Assembly: GCA_002395605.1 (NCBI GenBank)
Contig: DGXO01000081.1
Coordinates: 1-12,101, forward strand
Direction: 5' to 3'
From: Bacteroidales bacterium UBA4230
GTDB taxonomy: Bacteria; Bacteroidota; Bacteroidia; Bacteroidales; UBA932
DNA: 12,101 nt
Shown here: positions 6,171 through 12,101 of the stretch, piece after piece
How positions within the stretch are numbered: position 1 is the stretch's first letter
How the letters are laid out: each line of letters opens with the position of its first letter
The notes under the pieces: generated by a model
Seen by the model: the letters and a program-made list of their open reading frames with translations, nothing else
Told to the model about the DNA's origin: nothing
Database searches by the model: none
Translations under genes and position numbers: made by a program

Positions 6171-8351
6171 ATGGCAAAACGTACATTACTAAAAAAAGAA
6201 TCCGAGTCCACCAGGAAAGCCGCCCTTAACGGCTTCCTGATTGTGATCGTGAGCATGGTTACGCTTGAGGCCACGTCCCTTCTGCAGTACTACTTCTCCA
6301 CCAAGAACATTACCGCCGAAGCCAACCGCAGGGCCGAAGGCCACCTGAAAGCCACGGAGATCCAGATTCTGTCTGTGACGGACCAGGTGGAGACAGCTGT
6401 GAGAAACACCATCTGGAGCGTCCAGAACCAAATTGGAAAACCGGACAGCCTTGCCGCAATTACCGCCAGGATGGTGTCCCAGAACAAGGTCATTTATGGG
6501 TCGTCCGTTGCGCTCATCGACAAGAATGTGGCTCCATACTCGTTCCGTAGCGGAGACGAGGTTGCCCAGTCCACCCTTGCTACGGATGAATACGACTACA
6601 AGTCCCAGGAATGGTTCCAGAAGCCCCTTGAGATATCCGGCGGATACTGGTCCGAGCCCTATTACGATGAAGGCGGCGGCGGAGTCATCATGACCACCTA
6701 CTCCGTGCCCGTAATGATAAAGGGCAAGCCCGCAGCCGTCTTTACGGCCGATGTCTCCCTTGACTGGCTTACGGAGCTTGTGGGCAGCGTGAAGGTGTAT
6801 CCCAACACATACAACTTCATGATTTCCCGTACCGGACGCATTATGGTAAGCCCCGCCGAAACCCTTGTCATGCGTCACTCCATCCAGGAAGTGGCTCAGA
6901 AGACAGACGGCTCCGAGGTATTTGCCGAAGTTGGGGAATCCATGCTTGCCGGCAAACCCGGCAACACCCAGCTCAAGTACAACGGCAAGGTGCTGCGCGT
7001 GTTCTTTGACACCATTTCCCGCACCGGCTGGTCCATGTCCATCATCATCCCCGAAGACGATATTTACGGAGAGTCCAAGAAAATGGGCTTTGTGGTATTG
7101 CTCCTTCAGATCCTTGGTGTCATTCTTCTCATAGTCATCCTGTATTTCACTATTAAGAACCAGAGGGATCTCAACAATGCATCCGAGAGCAAGAACCGCA
7201 TTGAAGGAGAGCTCCAGGCGGCCTCCGACATCCAGCGTTCAATGCTGCCCAAGACCTTCCCGCCTTTCCCCAGCCGTGACGACATAGACATGTCGGCCGC
7301 AATTGTGCCGGCAAAGGAGGTTGGCGGAGACCTCTACGACTTCTATATAAGGGACGAAAAACTGTTCTTCTGCATAGGGGACGTAAGCGGCAAGGGTGTC
7401 CCGGCCAGCCTGTTCATGGCTGTGACAAGAAGCCTTTTCCGTTCTGTGTCAAACCATGAGCACAGCCCGGCAAAGATAGTCACCACAATTAACAACACCG
7501 TCTCCGACTCCAACGACGCTTCAATGTTCGTGACCTTCTTCTGCGGCGTCCTGGACATGAAAACCGGTCACCTGGTCTACAGCAATGCCGGTCATAATGC
7601 CCCCTTCATGCTCACAGACCGTATTGCCGAACTTCCCGTAGATCCAAACATTCCGCTGGGTGTGCTGCCGGGCTTCAAATTCTCCGAGCAGGAGGTAGAT
7701 ATCAAGTACGATGACGCCATCTTCCTGTACACGGACGGAGTGTCGGAGGCCGAGAACATCAATCATGAGCTCTTTGGAGAGGAAAGGATGATAAAGGTGC
7801 TGCACACCCGCCGCCCTGCCGCCGAGCAAATGGAATGCATAGCGGATGCCGTGATAAAGTTCCGCGGAGAGGCTGCGCAAAGCGACGACATCACCGTTCT
7901 CTTCATCCATTACCTTGGCCATAAGGACACCGAAGACGGCAAGGTTCTCAAGATGACGTTTGACAATGACATCAAGCAGATTCCAAAGTTGGAAGGCTTT
8001 ATGGATGAGGTCCAGGAGGCTACCGGGATCGATACCAGCCTTACAATGAGCCTTAACCTGGCCTTGGAGGAGGCCGTCACAAACGTGATGATGTACGCTT
8101 ACCCCAAAGGACAGCACGGCAACGTGAACCTCAAGGCCATCCTCAAAGATGGTTCCATAGAGTTTGTGCTCTGGGACAAAGGCGTGCCCTTCGATCCCAC
8201 CGCCGCCCCTGAGGCCGATACCACACTGGGTGTGGAAGAAAGGGCCATCGGCGGTCTTGGAATACATCTTGTAAGGAACATCATGGACACCGTCTCCTAC
8301 GAGAACAAGAACGGAATGAACATACTGACAATGATAAAAAACACAAAATAA
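6171..8351 (+). CDS. membrane dCache sensor fused to PP2C (SpoIIE/RsbU) phosphatase and RsbW-like HATPase
   Basis: 726 residues. A basic N-terminus (MAKRTLLKKE) precedes TM1 at about 21-43. A periplasmic double-Cache-like domain spans 45-300; YWSEPYYDEGGGGVIMTTYSVPV at 159-181 is a typical Cache signature. TM2 lies at 306-328, followed by a short helical linker with no evident HAMP. The PP2C/SpoIIE domain at about 345-585 keeps its metal Asps: GGD (387), GDVSGKG (404), TDG (522) and SDDIT (572-573). The C-terminal GHKL kinase/anti-sigma domain at about 595-726 has N-box ALEEAVTN (Glu633/634, Asn638), DKGVPFDP (669-676) and GGLGIHLV (694-701). The phosphatase should dephosphorylate, and the kinase phosphorylate, the STAS protein encoded 2 nt downstream, with balance set by a periplasmic ligand. 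Fusing both activities in one chain is the noteworthy part. Confidence 0.92.
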   Translation: MAKRTLLKKESESTRKAALNGFLIVIVSMVTLEATSLLQYYFSTKNITAEANRRAEGHLKATEIQILSVTDQVETAVRNTIWSVQNQIGKPDSLAAITARMVSQNKVIYGSSVALIDKNVAPYSFRSGDEVAQSTLATDEYDYKSQEWFQKPLEISGGYWSEPYYDEGGGGVIMTTYSVPVMIKGKPAAVFTADVSLDWLTELVGSVKVYPNTYNFMISRTGRIMVSPAETLVMRHSIQEVAQKTDGSEVFAEVGESMLAGKPGNTQLKYNGKVLRVFFDTISRTGWSMSIIIPEDDIYGESKKMGFVVLLLQILGVILLIVILYFTIKNQRDLNNASESKNRIEGELQAASDIQRSMLPKTFPPFPSRDDIDMSAAIVPAKEVGGDLYDFYIRDEKLFFCIGDVSGKGVPASLFMAVTRSLFRSVSNHEHSPAKIVTTINNTVSDSNDASMFVTFFCGVLDMKTGHLVYSNAGHNAPFMLTDRIAELPVDPNIPLGVLPGFKFSEQEVDIKYDDAIFLYTDGVSEAENINHELFGEERMIKVLHTRRPAAEQMECIADAVIKFRGEAAQSDDITVLFIHYLGHKDTEDGKVLKMTFDNDIKQIPKLEGFMDEVQEATGIDTSLTMSLNLALEEAVTNVMMYAYPKGQHGNVNLKAILKDGSIEFVLWDKGVPFDPTAAPEADTTLGVEERAIGGLGIHLVRNIMDTVSYENKNGMNILTMIKNTK

Positions 8352-8353
8352 TT

Positions 8354-8668
8354 ATGAAAGTAGAGATTATTGAAAAAGACCAGACTCTGGTTGCAAAACT
8401 TGCCGGACGTCTTGACACTGCCGTTTCACAGGAAGTATCGGCCCAGCTTCAACCCCTTGTAGACAATGCCGACAAGACCCTTGTCCTGGATTGCAAGGAC
8501 CTGGAGTACATCTCCAGCTCCGGCCTCAGAATTTTCCTCACCATCCGCAAGGCTGCGGCTGCAAAGGGTGGTAAAGTCATTGTACAGGACATCAGCACCG
8601 AAATCCGTCAGGTGTTCATGATGACAGGCTTCCTTAACCTCTTCGAGGTTGTGAGCACAGCTGAATAA
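8354..8668 (+). CDS. STAS-domain anti-sigma factor antagonist (RsbV/SpoIIAA-like)
   Basis: 104 residues, the usual size of a single STAS domain. The conserved segment LVLDCKDLEYISSSGLRIFL (43-62) aligns with the SpoIIAA phosphorylation loop; Ser55 corresponds to the phospho-serine before S-G, with Ser54 where SpoIIAA has Asp. In partner-switching systems the unphosphorylated form binds the HATPase kinase/anti-sigma and releases its target; phosphorylation by the kinase and dephosphorylation by the PP2C switch it. Both activities are in the adjacent upstream gene. It is the last gene of the operon and is followed directly by a strong terminator. No sigma factor lies next to it, so the downstream partner is unknown. 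Confidence 0.93.
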   Translation: MKVEIIEKDQTLVAKLAGRLDTAVSQEVSAQLQPLVDNADKTLVLDCKDLEYISSSGLRIFLTIRKAAAAKGGKVIVQDISTEIRQVFMMTGFLNLFEVVSTAE

Positions 8669-8672
8669 AAGA

Positions 8673-8704
8673 AATCGCCCCGTGATTGGGGCGATTCTTT
8701 TTTT
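8673..8704. terminator. bidirectional intrinsic terminator
   Basis: AATCGCCCC (8673-8681) pairs perfectly with GGGGCGATT (8688-8696) around GTGATT. It is followed by CTTTTTTT on the plus strand and by TTTCTTTTATT on the minus strand. It ends the plus operon after the STAS gene and also serves the converging pepT, whose stop codon (8703-8705) overlaps the plus-strand T-run. Confidence 0.9.
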
Positions 8705-9917
8705 ATTCGGCAAAGAGCGAAATTATATTCAGGATAACCTCCGAGGCTTTTTCCATGCTCTCGAGCGGTACGAACTCCATTTTGCCGTGGAAGTTGAGGC
8801 CACCGGCAAATATGTTGGGGCAGGGAAGGCCTTTGAATGAGAGGTTGGCGCCGTCCGTGCCGCCGCGGATGGGCTGGATCTTGGGCTTGATGCCGGCCAT
8901 TTCCATTGCCTTTACGGCCTTTTCTATTATATGGTAATGGGGCTCCACCTGCTCTCGCATGTTGTAGTACTGGTCACGGAGATCCAGGGTCACGGTGCCT
9001 TCGCCGTATTTTGAGCCGATGAAGTCGGCCACTTTCCGCATCATTTCCTTGCGCGCTTCAAACTTTGCGCGGTCATGGTCACGGATGATGTAGGAGAAAT
9101 CGGCCTCCTCTACGCTGCCTTTGAAGGAAATGAGGTGGAAGAAGCCCTCGTAGCCTTCCGTGTATTCAGGTCGTGCCATTACGGGAAGCATTGCGTTGAA
9201 CTCCTGGCCTATCAGGATGGCGTTTTTCATCTTGCCCTTGGCCGTGCCGGGGTGGACGTTCCGGCCCTGGATGTGGATTTTGGCGCTGGCGGCGTTGAAG
9301 TTTTCAAACTCCAGCTCTCCAATTTCGCCGCCGTCCATGGTGTATGCGTACTTTGCGCCAAAGCGCTCAACGTCGAATTTCACTACGCCGCGGCCGATTT
9401 CTTCGTCCGGTGTGAAGCCAATCTTGACGGGGCCGTGCTTGAATTCAGGGTGCTCCACTATGTACTGGACGGCGTCCATTATTTCGGCCACGCCGGCTTT
9501 GTCGTCTGCGCCAAGGAGGGTGGTGCCGTCTGTGGTAATGAGGGTCTGGCCCACGAAATGAAGCATTTCCGGGAACTCGGAGGGCTTCAGGGACAGGCCG
9601 GGAACGCCCTTCAGGGGGATTTCCCCGCCGTCGTAGTTCTTTATTATCTGGGGCTTTACGTCATTGCCGGGGGCGTCCGGGGCGGTGTCCACGTGGGCGA
9701 TGAACCCTATGGCCGGGCCGGGGGCGTTGCCGGGAATGCTTGCCATCACATAGCCGTATTCGTCAAGGGTGGCCTCCACTCGCATGGCCTGGAGTTCGGC
9801 CTGGAGCATCTTCAGGAGGTCCCATTCTTTTGCGGCCGAAGGCTGGGACTCTGATTCTTCGTTACTTTGGGTGTCTACGGAAACGTAGCGTAAAAAGCGG
9901 TCTAATAACTTTTCCAT
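8703..9917 (-). CDS. pepT: peptidase T (tripeptide aminopeptidase)
   Basis: 404 residues, the normal PepT length; cytoplasmic M20B di-zinc metallopeptidase that removes the N-terminal residue from tripeptides. Metal and catalytic motifs are all present: IAHVDTAPD (His75, Asp77), LLGADDKAG (Asp138), TPDEEIGRG (catalytic Glu172, zinc Glu173), YTMDGGEIG (Asp195) and GGLNFHGKMEF (His377). RNVHPGTAKGKMKNA is the typical lid/dimerisation-domain signature, and IRGGTDGANLSFKGLPCPN is diagnostic of the family. The start MEKLLDRFLRYVSVDTQS matches PepT N-termini. It lies 37 nt downstream of the OPT transporter on the same strand with no evident promoter of its own, so it is probably cotranscribed. This pairs oligopeptide uptake with intracellular breakdown. 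Confidence 0.96.
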   Translation of the reverse strand: MEKLLDRFLRYVSVDTQSNEESESQPSAAKEWDLLKMLQAELQAMRVEATLDEYGYVMASIPGNAPGPAIGFIAHVDTAPDAPGNDVKPQIIKNYDGGEIPLKGVPGLSLKPSEFPEMLHFVGQTLITTDGTTLLGADDKAGVAEIMDAVQYIVEHPEFKHGPVKIGFTPDEEIGRGVVKFDVERFGAKYAYTMDGGEIGELEFENFNAASAKIHIQGRNVHPGTAKGKMKNAILIGQEFNAMLPVMARPEYTEGYEGFFHLISFKGSVEEADFSYIIRDHDRAKFEARKEMMRKVADFIGSKYGEGTVTLDLRDQYYNMREQVEPHYHIIEKAVKAMEMAGIKPKIQPIRGGTDGANLSFKGLPCPNIFAGGLNFHGKMEFVPLESMEKASEVILNIISLFAE

Positions 9918-9926
9918 AATATTAAT

Positions 9927-9960
9927 TTGTCATTTCGAGCGAAGTCGAGAAATCTCATTT
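9927..9960. repeat. dispersed Bacteroidetes-type intergenic repeat
   Basis: The segment contains TGTCATTTCGAGCGAAG and continues TCGAGAAATCTC. Read on the minus strand it translates as RFLDFARND, a tail I associate with many Bacteroidetes intergenic spacers. It is imperfectly palindromic: ATTTC (9932-9936) pairs with GAAAT (9949-9953), plus GA/TC inside. One copy occurs here, filling the OPT-pepT spacer and touching the OPT stop codon (9955-9957). Copy number elsewhere is not visible in this window. Confidence 0.65.
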
Positions 9961-11892
9961 CTTTACTTTCATCGATTCGTAAATCATATAGGCAATGAGC
10001 GCCACAAAGGGCACAATTGCCACGGCCTCTCCGTACTGGGCGTTCCAGTCGGCAAGGAAAATGTTTACGTTGGCAAAGCGCAGTATGGCGCTCACCACAC
10101 CCATGAGTGCACCGCCGGCAATGAAACCGGAGGCTATTAGCGTGCCTTTTTCCTGGCGGGCCGAATTGACGGCGGCATCCTTGCTGCGTGAGCTCACGTA
10201 CCATGAGATGGCGCCGCCGATGAGAAGCGGGAGGTTGAGGTCCAGCGGGATGAACATGCCAAGGGCAAAAGCCAGGGCGGGAATTCCCAGGGAGTTGAGG
10301 ATAAGGGCAAGCACTGCTCCTATTCCGTACAGGAGCCAGGGTGCGCCGCCGCCGCTCATTAGAGGGCCGATAAGGGCCGCCATGGCATTGGCCTGGGGTG
10401 CTACAAGGGCGTTTTCTCCGGTGAAGCCGTAGGTTTTGTTGAGGATGAGCATGACCCCGCACACTGTTACGGCGCTGACGGCCACGCCAAGGAACTTCCA
10501 TCCTTCCTGAACCTTGGGCGTGGAGCCTATCCAGTAACCTATCTTGAGGTCCGTGATGAAGGAGCCGGCAACGGAGAGGGCCGTGCACACCACGCCGCCT
10601 ATGATGAGCGCCGCAACCATTCCGGAATTGCCCTTGAGGCCGGCGGCAATGAGCACCACGGATGCAATGATGAGGGTCATGAGGGTCATGCCGCTCACGG
10701 GGTTGGAGCCCACAATTGCAATGGCGTTGGCCGCCACGGTTGTGAACAGGAAGCTGATTACGGCCACAATGAGAAGCCCCACCAGGGCCTGCCATACGTT
10801 ATTGACCACCCCGCCAAAAGCGAAGAAGGCAAAAACCAGCACCAGGGCTATCACAATGCCGAACACCACGTTCTTCATGGACATGTCTTCGTCTGTCCGG
10901 AGAGTTGAGGAAGATTCGGCCTTTCCTCCCTTGAATTCACTTACGGCAAGGCCAAGGGCGGATTTGATGACGCCGAAACTCTTCACTATGCCTATGATTC
11001 CGGCGGTGGCGATGCCTCCGATACCGATGGGACGGGCGTAGGTGGAGAAGATGTTCTCTGCGCTGAGCCCGGCGGCCTGGGCCTCCGGAAGCACATATCC
11101 TATGAGGGGAATTATGAAGAACCACACCAGGAATGAGCCGCAGCATATTATGAGGGCATATTTAAGGCCGATTATGTATCCAAGGCCGAGGATCGCGGCG
11201 CCGGTGTTTAGTTTCACAACCAGCTTTGCCTTGTCCGCGATGGCTGCGCCGAAGGACACTACGCGGGAAGTGAGGGTTTCGCTCCAGAGGCCCACGGTGG
11301 CCACGATGAAGTCGTATAAACCGCCTATGAGACCGGCTACCACAAGTGTCTTTGCGCTTGAGCCGCCGCTTTCACCGCTTACCAGGACCTGCGTTGTGGC
11401 GGTAGCCTCCGGGAACGGATACTTTCCGTGCATCTCCTTCACAAAGTATTTGCGGAAGGGGATGAGGAAAAGGATTCCAAGCACGCCGCCAAGAAGCGAG
11501 CTCAGCACCATCTGCCAGTAGTTCACCTCTACACCTAATATATATATGGCGGGCAGGGTGAAAATGGCACCGGCCACAACTGCGCCGGAACATCCTCCGA
11601 TGCTCTGGATGATGACGTTCTGGGCAAGGGAGTCGTTTTTCTTGAGCGCCCCCGTGAGCCCTACCGCTATGATGGCAATGGGGATGGCGGCCTCAAACAC
11701 CTGGCCAACCTTCAGGCCCAGGTATGCCGCCGCGGCGCTGAAAAGGATAACCATAAGGATGCCCATGGACACGGAGTAGGGCGTAACCTCCGAATACTTT
11801 TTGTTGGGATCAAGGAGCGGCTGGTATACCTCTCCGGGCTTAAGTTCCCGCTGCGCGTTCTCCGGCAGCTGCATATTTTTCTTTTCTTCCAT
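9955..11892 (-). CDS. OPT family oligopeptide transporter
   Basis: 645 residues from ATG 11892; integral inner-membrane protein with roughly 15 hydrophobic helices. The first (PYSVSMGILMVILFSAAAAYLG) starts near residue 39. Prokaryotic OPT signatures are present: SIGGCSGAVVAGAIFTLPAIYILGV (about 97-121), HGKYPFPEATATTQVLVSG (about 155-173) and GSNPVSGMTLMTLIIAS. The family, in Pfam terms OPT, imports small peptides or metal chelates using ion gradients. The following pepT gene favours peptides. I prefer ATG 11892 over the in-frame TTG at 11898, because the TTG lies within the -7 box of the promoter. The mRNA would then start at or within a few bases of the ATG. The C-terminus is a short basic tail (KVKK). 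The stop codon overlaps the dispersed repeat. Confidence 0.94.
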   Translation of the reverse strand: MEEKKNMQLPENAQRELKPGEVYQPLLDPNKKYSEVTPYSVSMGILMVILFSAAAAYLGLKVGQVFEAAIPIAIIAVGLTGALKKNDSLAQNVIIQSIGGCSGAVVAGAIFTLPAIYILGVEVNYWQMVLSSLLGGVLGILFLIPFRKYFVKEMHGKYPFPEATATTQVLVSGESGGSSAKTLVVAGLIGGLYDFIVATVGLWSETLTSRVVSFGAAIADKAKLVVKLNTGAAILGLGYIIGLKYALIICCGSFLVWFFIIPLIGYVLPEAQAAGLSAENIFSTYARPIGIGGIATAGIIGIVKSFGVIKSALGLAVSEFKGGKAESSSTLRTDEDMSMKNVVFGIVIALVLVFAFFAFGGVVNNVWQALVGLLIVAVISFLFTTVAANAIAIVGSNPVSGMTLMTLIIASVVLIAAGLKGNSGMVAALIIGGVVCTALSVAGSFITDLKIGYWIGSTPKVQEGWKFLGVAVSAVTVCGVMLILNKTYGFTGENALVAPQANAMAALIGPLMSGGGAPWLLYGIGAVLALILNSLGIPALAFALGMFIPLDLNLPLLIGGAISWYVSSRSKDAAVNSARQEKGTLIASGFIAGGALMGVVSAILRFANVNIFLADWNAQYGEAVAIVPFVALIAYMIYESMKVKK

Positions 11893-11895
11893 GCT

Positions 11896-11926
11896 CAAAG
11901 ATACAATAAAAACGCCTTTTTGAAAA
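11896..11926 (-). promoter_or_regulatory. promoter of the OPT-pepT unit
   Basis: On the minus strand TTTT (11926-11923) precedes a 19-nt spacer and a perfect TATCTTTG -7 box (11903-11896). The OPT ATG begins 3 nt after the box, so the transcript should be leaderless or start within the first codons. The -33 is a weak match to TTTG and lies in an A-tract shared with the divergent rRNA promoter. Confidence 0.6.
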
Positions 11927-11951
11927 ATTGTTGAAAAAAATGTTAAAAAAA
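11923..11951. promoter_or_regulatory. phased A-tracts upstream of the rRNA promoter
   Basis: Three A-runs start at 11923, 11934 and 11945, exactly 11 bp apart, each preceded by TG or TT. This spacing is expected to bend DNA. Their position directly upstream of the -33 box fits an UP-element-like activator of rRNA transcription. They also cover the -33 region of the divergent OPT promoter. Confidence 0.55.
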
Positions 11952-11982
11952 TTTGTCAGTTCAAAAATAATGTCTACCTTTG
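11952..11982 (+). promoter_or_regulatory. rRNA operon promoter
   Basis: TTTG (11952-11955), exactly 19 nt, then TACCTTTG (11975-11982) is a perfect match to the Bacteroidetes TTTG-N19-TAnnTTTG consensus. With the upstream A-tracts and the leader that follows, this is the promoter of a ribosomal RNA operon. Expected start is about 11986-11989. Confidence 0.85.
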
Positions 11983-12101
11983 CAGTCCCGTTTGAAACGG
12001 GGTAGTTCTTTGACAAGTTTGAGAGAATAGATTAGAGGTAAAGCAAAAGATAGAATATTTAGTCTGTAAATTTTTATACGGAATTTTCGGACTACAATTT
12101 C
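11983..12101 (+). ncRNA. 5' leader of a 16S rRNA precursor (partial)
   Basis: No ORF is supported here. CCCGTT (11987-11992) pairs with AACGGG (11996-12001) as a start-proximal hairpin. TAGTTCTTTGACAA (12003-12016) resembles the boxA antitermination element (E. coli TGCTCTTTAACA) and is typical of pre-16S leaders in this phylum. TAGTCTG (12060-12066) can pair with CGGACTA (12088-12094), with one T-G pair. Mature 16S is expected just beyond the window edge and is not itself seen. Confidence 0.75.

Noticed and set aside
5381..6274. 297-codon open frame antisense to the kinase gene
   Set aside because: The plus strand carries intact kinase motifs and tight operon spacing; the antisense product shows no family features.
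7521..8267. 248-codon antisense frame under the PP2C/HATPase gene
   Set aside because: Shadow of a well-conserved domain region, with no promoter or start context.
9075..9854. 259-codon plus-strand frame opposite pepT
   Set aside because: PepT on the minus strand has all active-site motifs; the opposite frame is low-complexity Val/Gly/Ala-rich.
10670..10687. Perfect 9-bp tandem duplication (ATGAGGGTC twice)
   Set aside because: In-frame MTLMTL within an OPT transmembrane helix; too short and coding to suggest a regulatory or phase-variable repeat.
9902..10795. 297-codon minus-strand frame overlapping the OPT gene
   Set aside because: Arg/His/Gly/Pro-rich translation out of frame with the transporter, ending through the dispersed repeat; not a gene.
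11893..11898. TTG at 11898 as start of the OPT transporter
   Set aside because: It overlaps the TATCTTTG box; ATG 11892 is the better start.
1..12101. CRISPR arrays, insertion sequences, integrases or phage genes
   Set aside because: No spaced direct repeats, transposase motifs or integrase signatures were seen despite the nearby tRNA genes.

Overview
The window looks like a chromosomal segment of a member of the Bacteroidota, most likely order Bacteroidales and possibly an uncultured gut lineage. Four sites match or approach the Bacteroidetes promoter TTTG-N19-TAnnTTTG. Starts lack Shine-Dalgarno sequences, and a TonB-dependent receptor plus DUF4249 lipoprotein pair is present. The tRNAs have no encoded CCA, and a dispersed repeat of a type I associate with this phylum lies at about 9927-9960. 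Genus cannot be fixed from this sequence alone.

Layout. 1-258 (minus): a tRNA-Gln(CUG) and tRNA-Met(CAU) unit with its promoter. 298-8668 (plus): a very compact eight-gene run with no gap above 2 nt. In order it encodes an unknown lipoprotein, a TonB-dependent receptor, a DUF4249 lipoprotein, a RelA/SpoT-type (p)ppGpp synthetase, an HD-type alarmone hydrolase, an APH-fold phosphotransferase, a membrane dCache-PP2C-HATPase protein (RsbU and RsbW functions fused) and a STAS antagonist (RsbV-like). A bidirectional terminator at about 8673-8704 ends it. 8703-11892 (minus): an OPT-family oligopeptide transporter followed by peptidase T, which together form a peptide import and breakdown unit. 11893-12101: the divergent OPT and rRNA promoters, phased A-tracts and the 5' leader of a ribosomal RNA operon whose 16S gene would start beyond the window.

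The plus-strand operon is the main point of interest. It puts an outer-membrane uptake pair, a split alarmone synthetase/hydrolase pair, a small-molecule-type kinase and a partner-switching phosphatase/kinase/antagonist on what should be one transcript. A plausible reading (inference) is a nutrient- or envelope-sensing module. In it, periplasmic ligand binding by the Cache domain sets STAS phosphorylation while the Rel pair sets local alarmone level. The output target is not visible: no sigma factor is encoded here. Both protein-coding promoters sit so close to their ATGs that the mRNAs are probably leaderless or nearly so. The two stable-RNA promoters instead share an identical 11-nt start region leading into a 5' hairpin.
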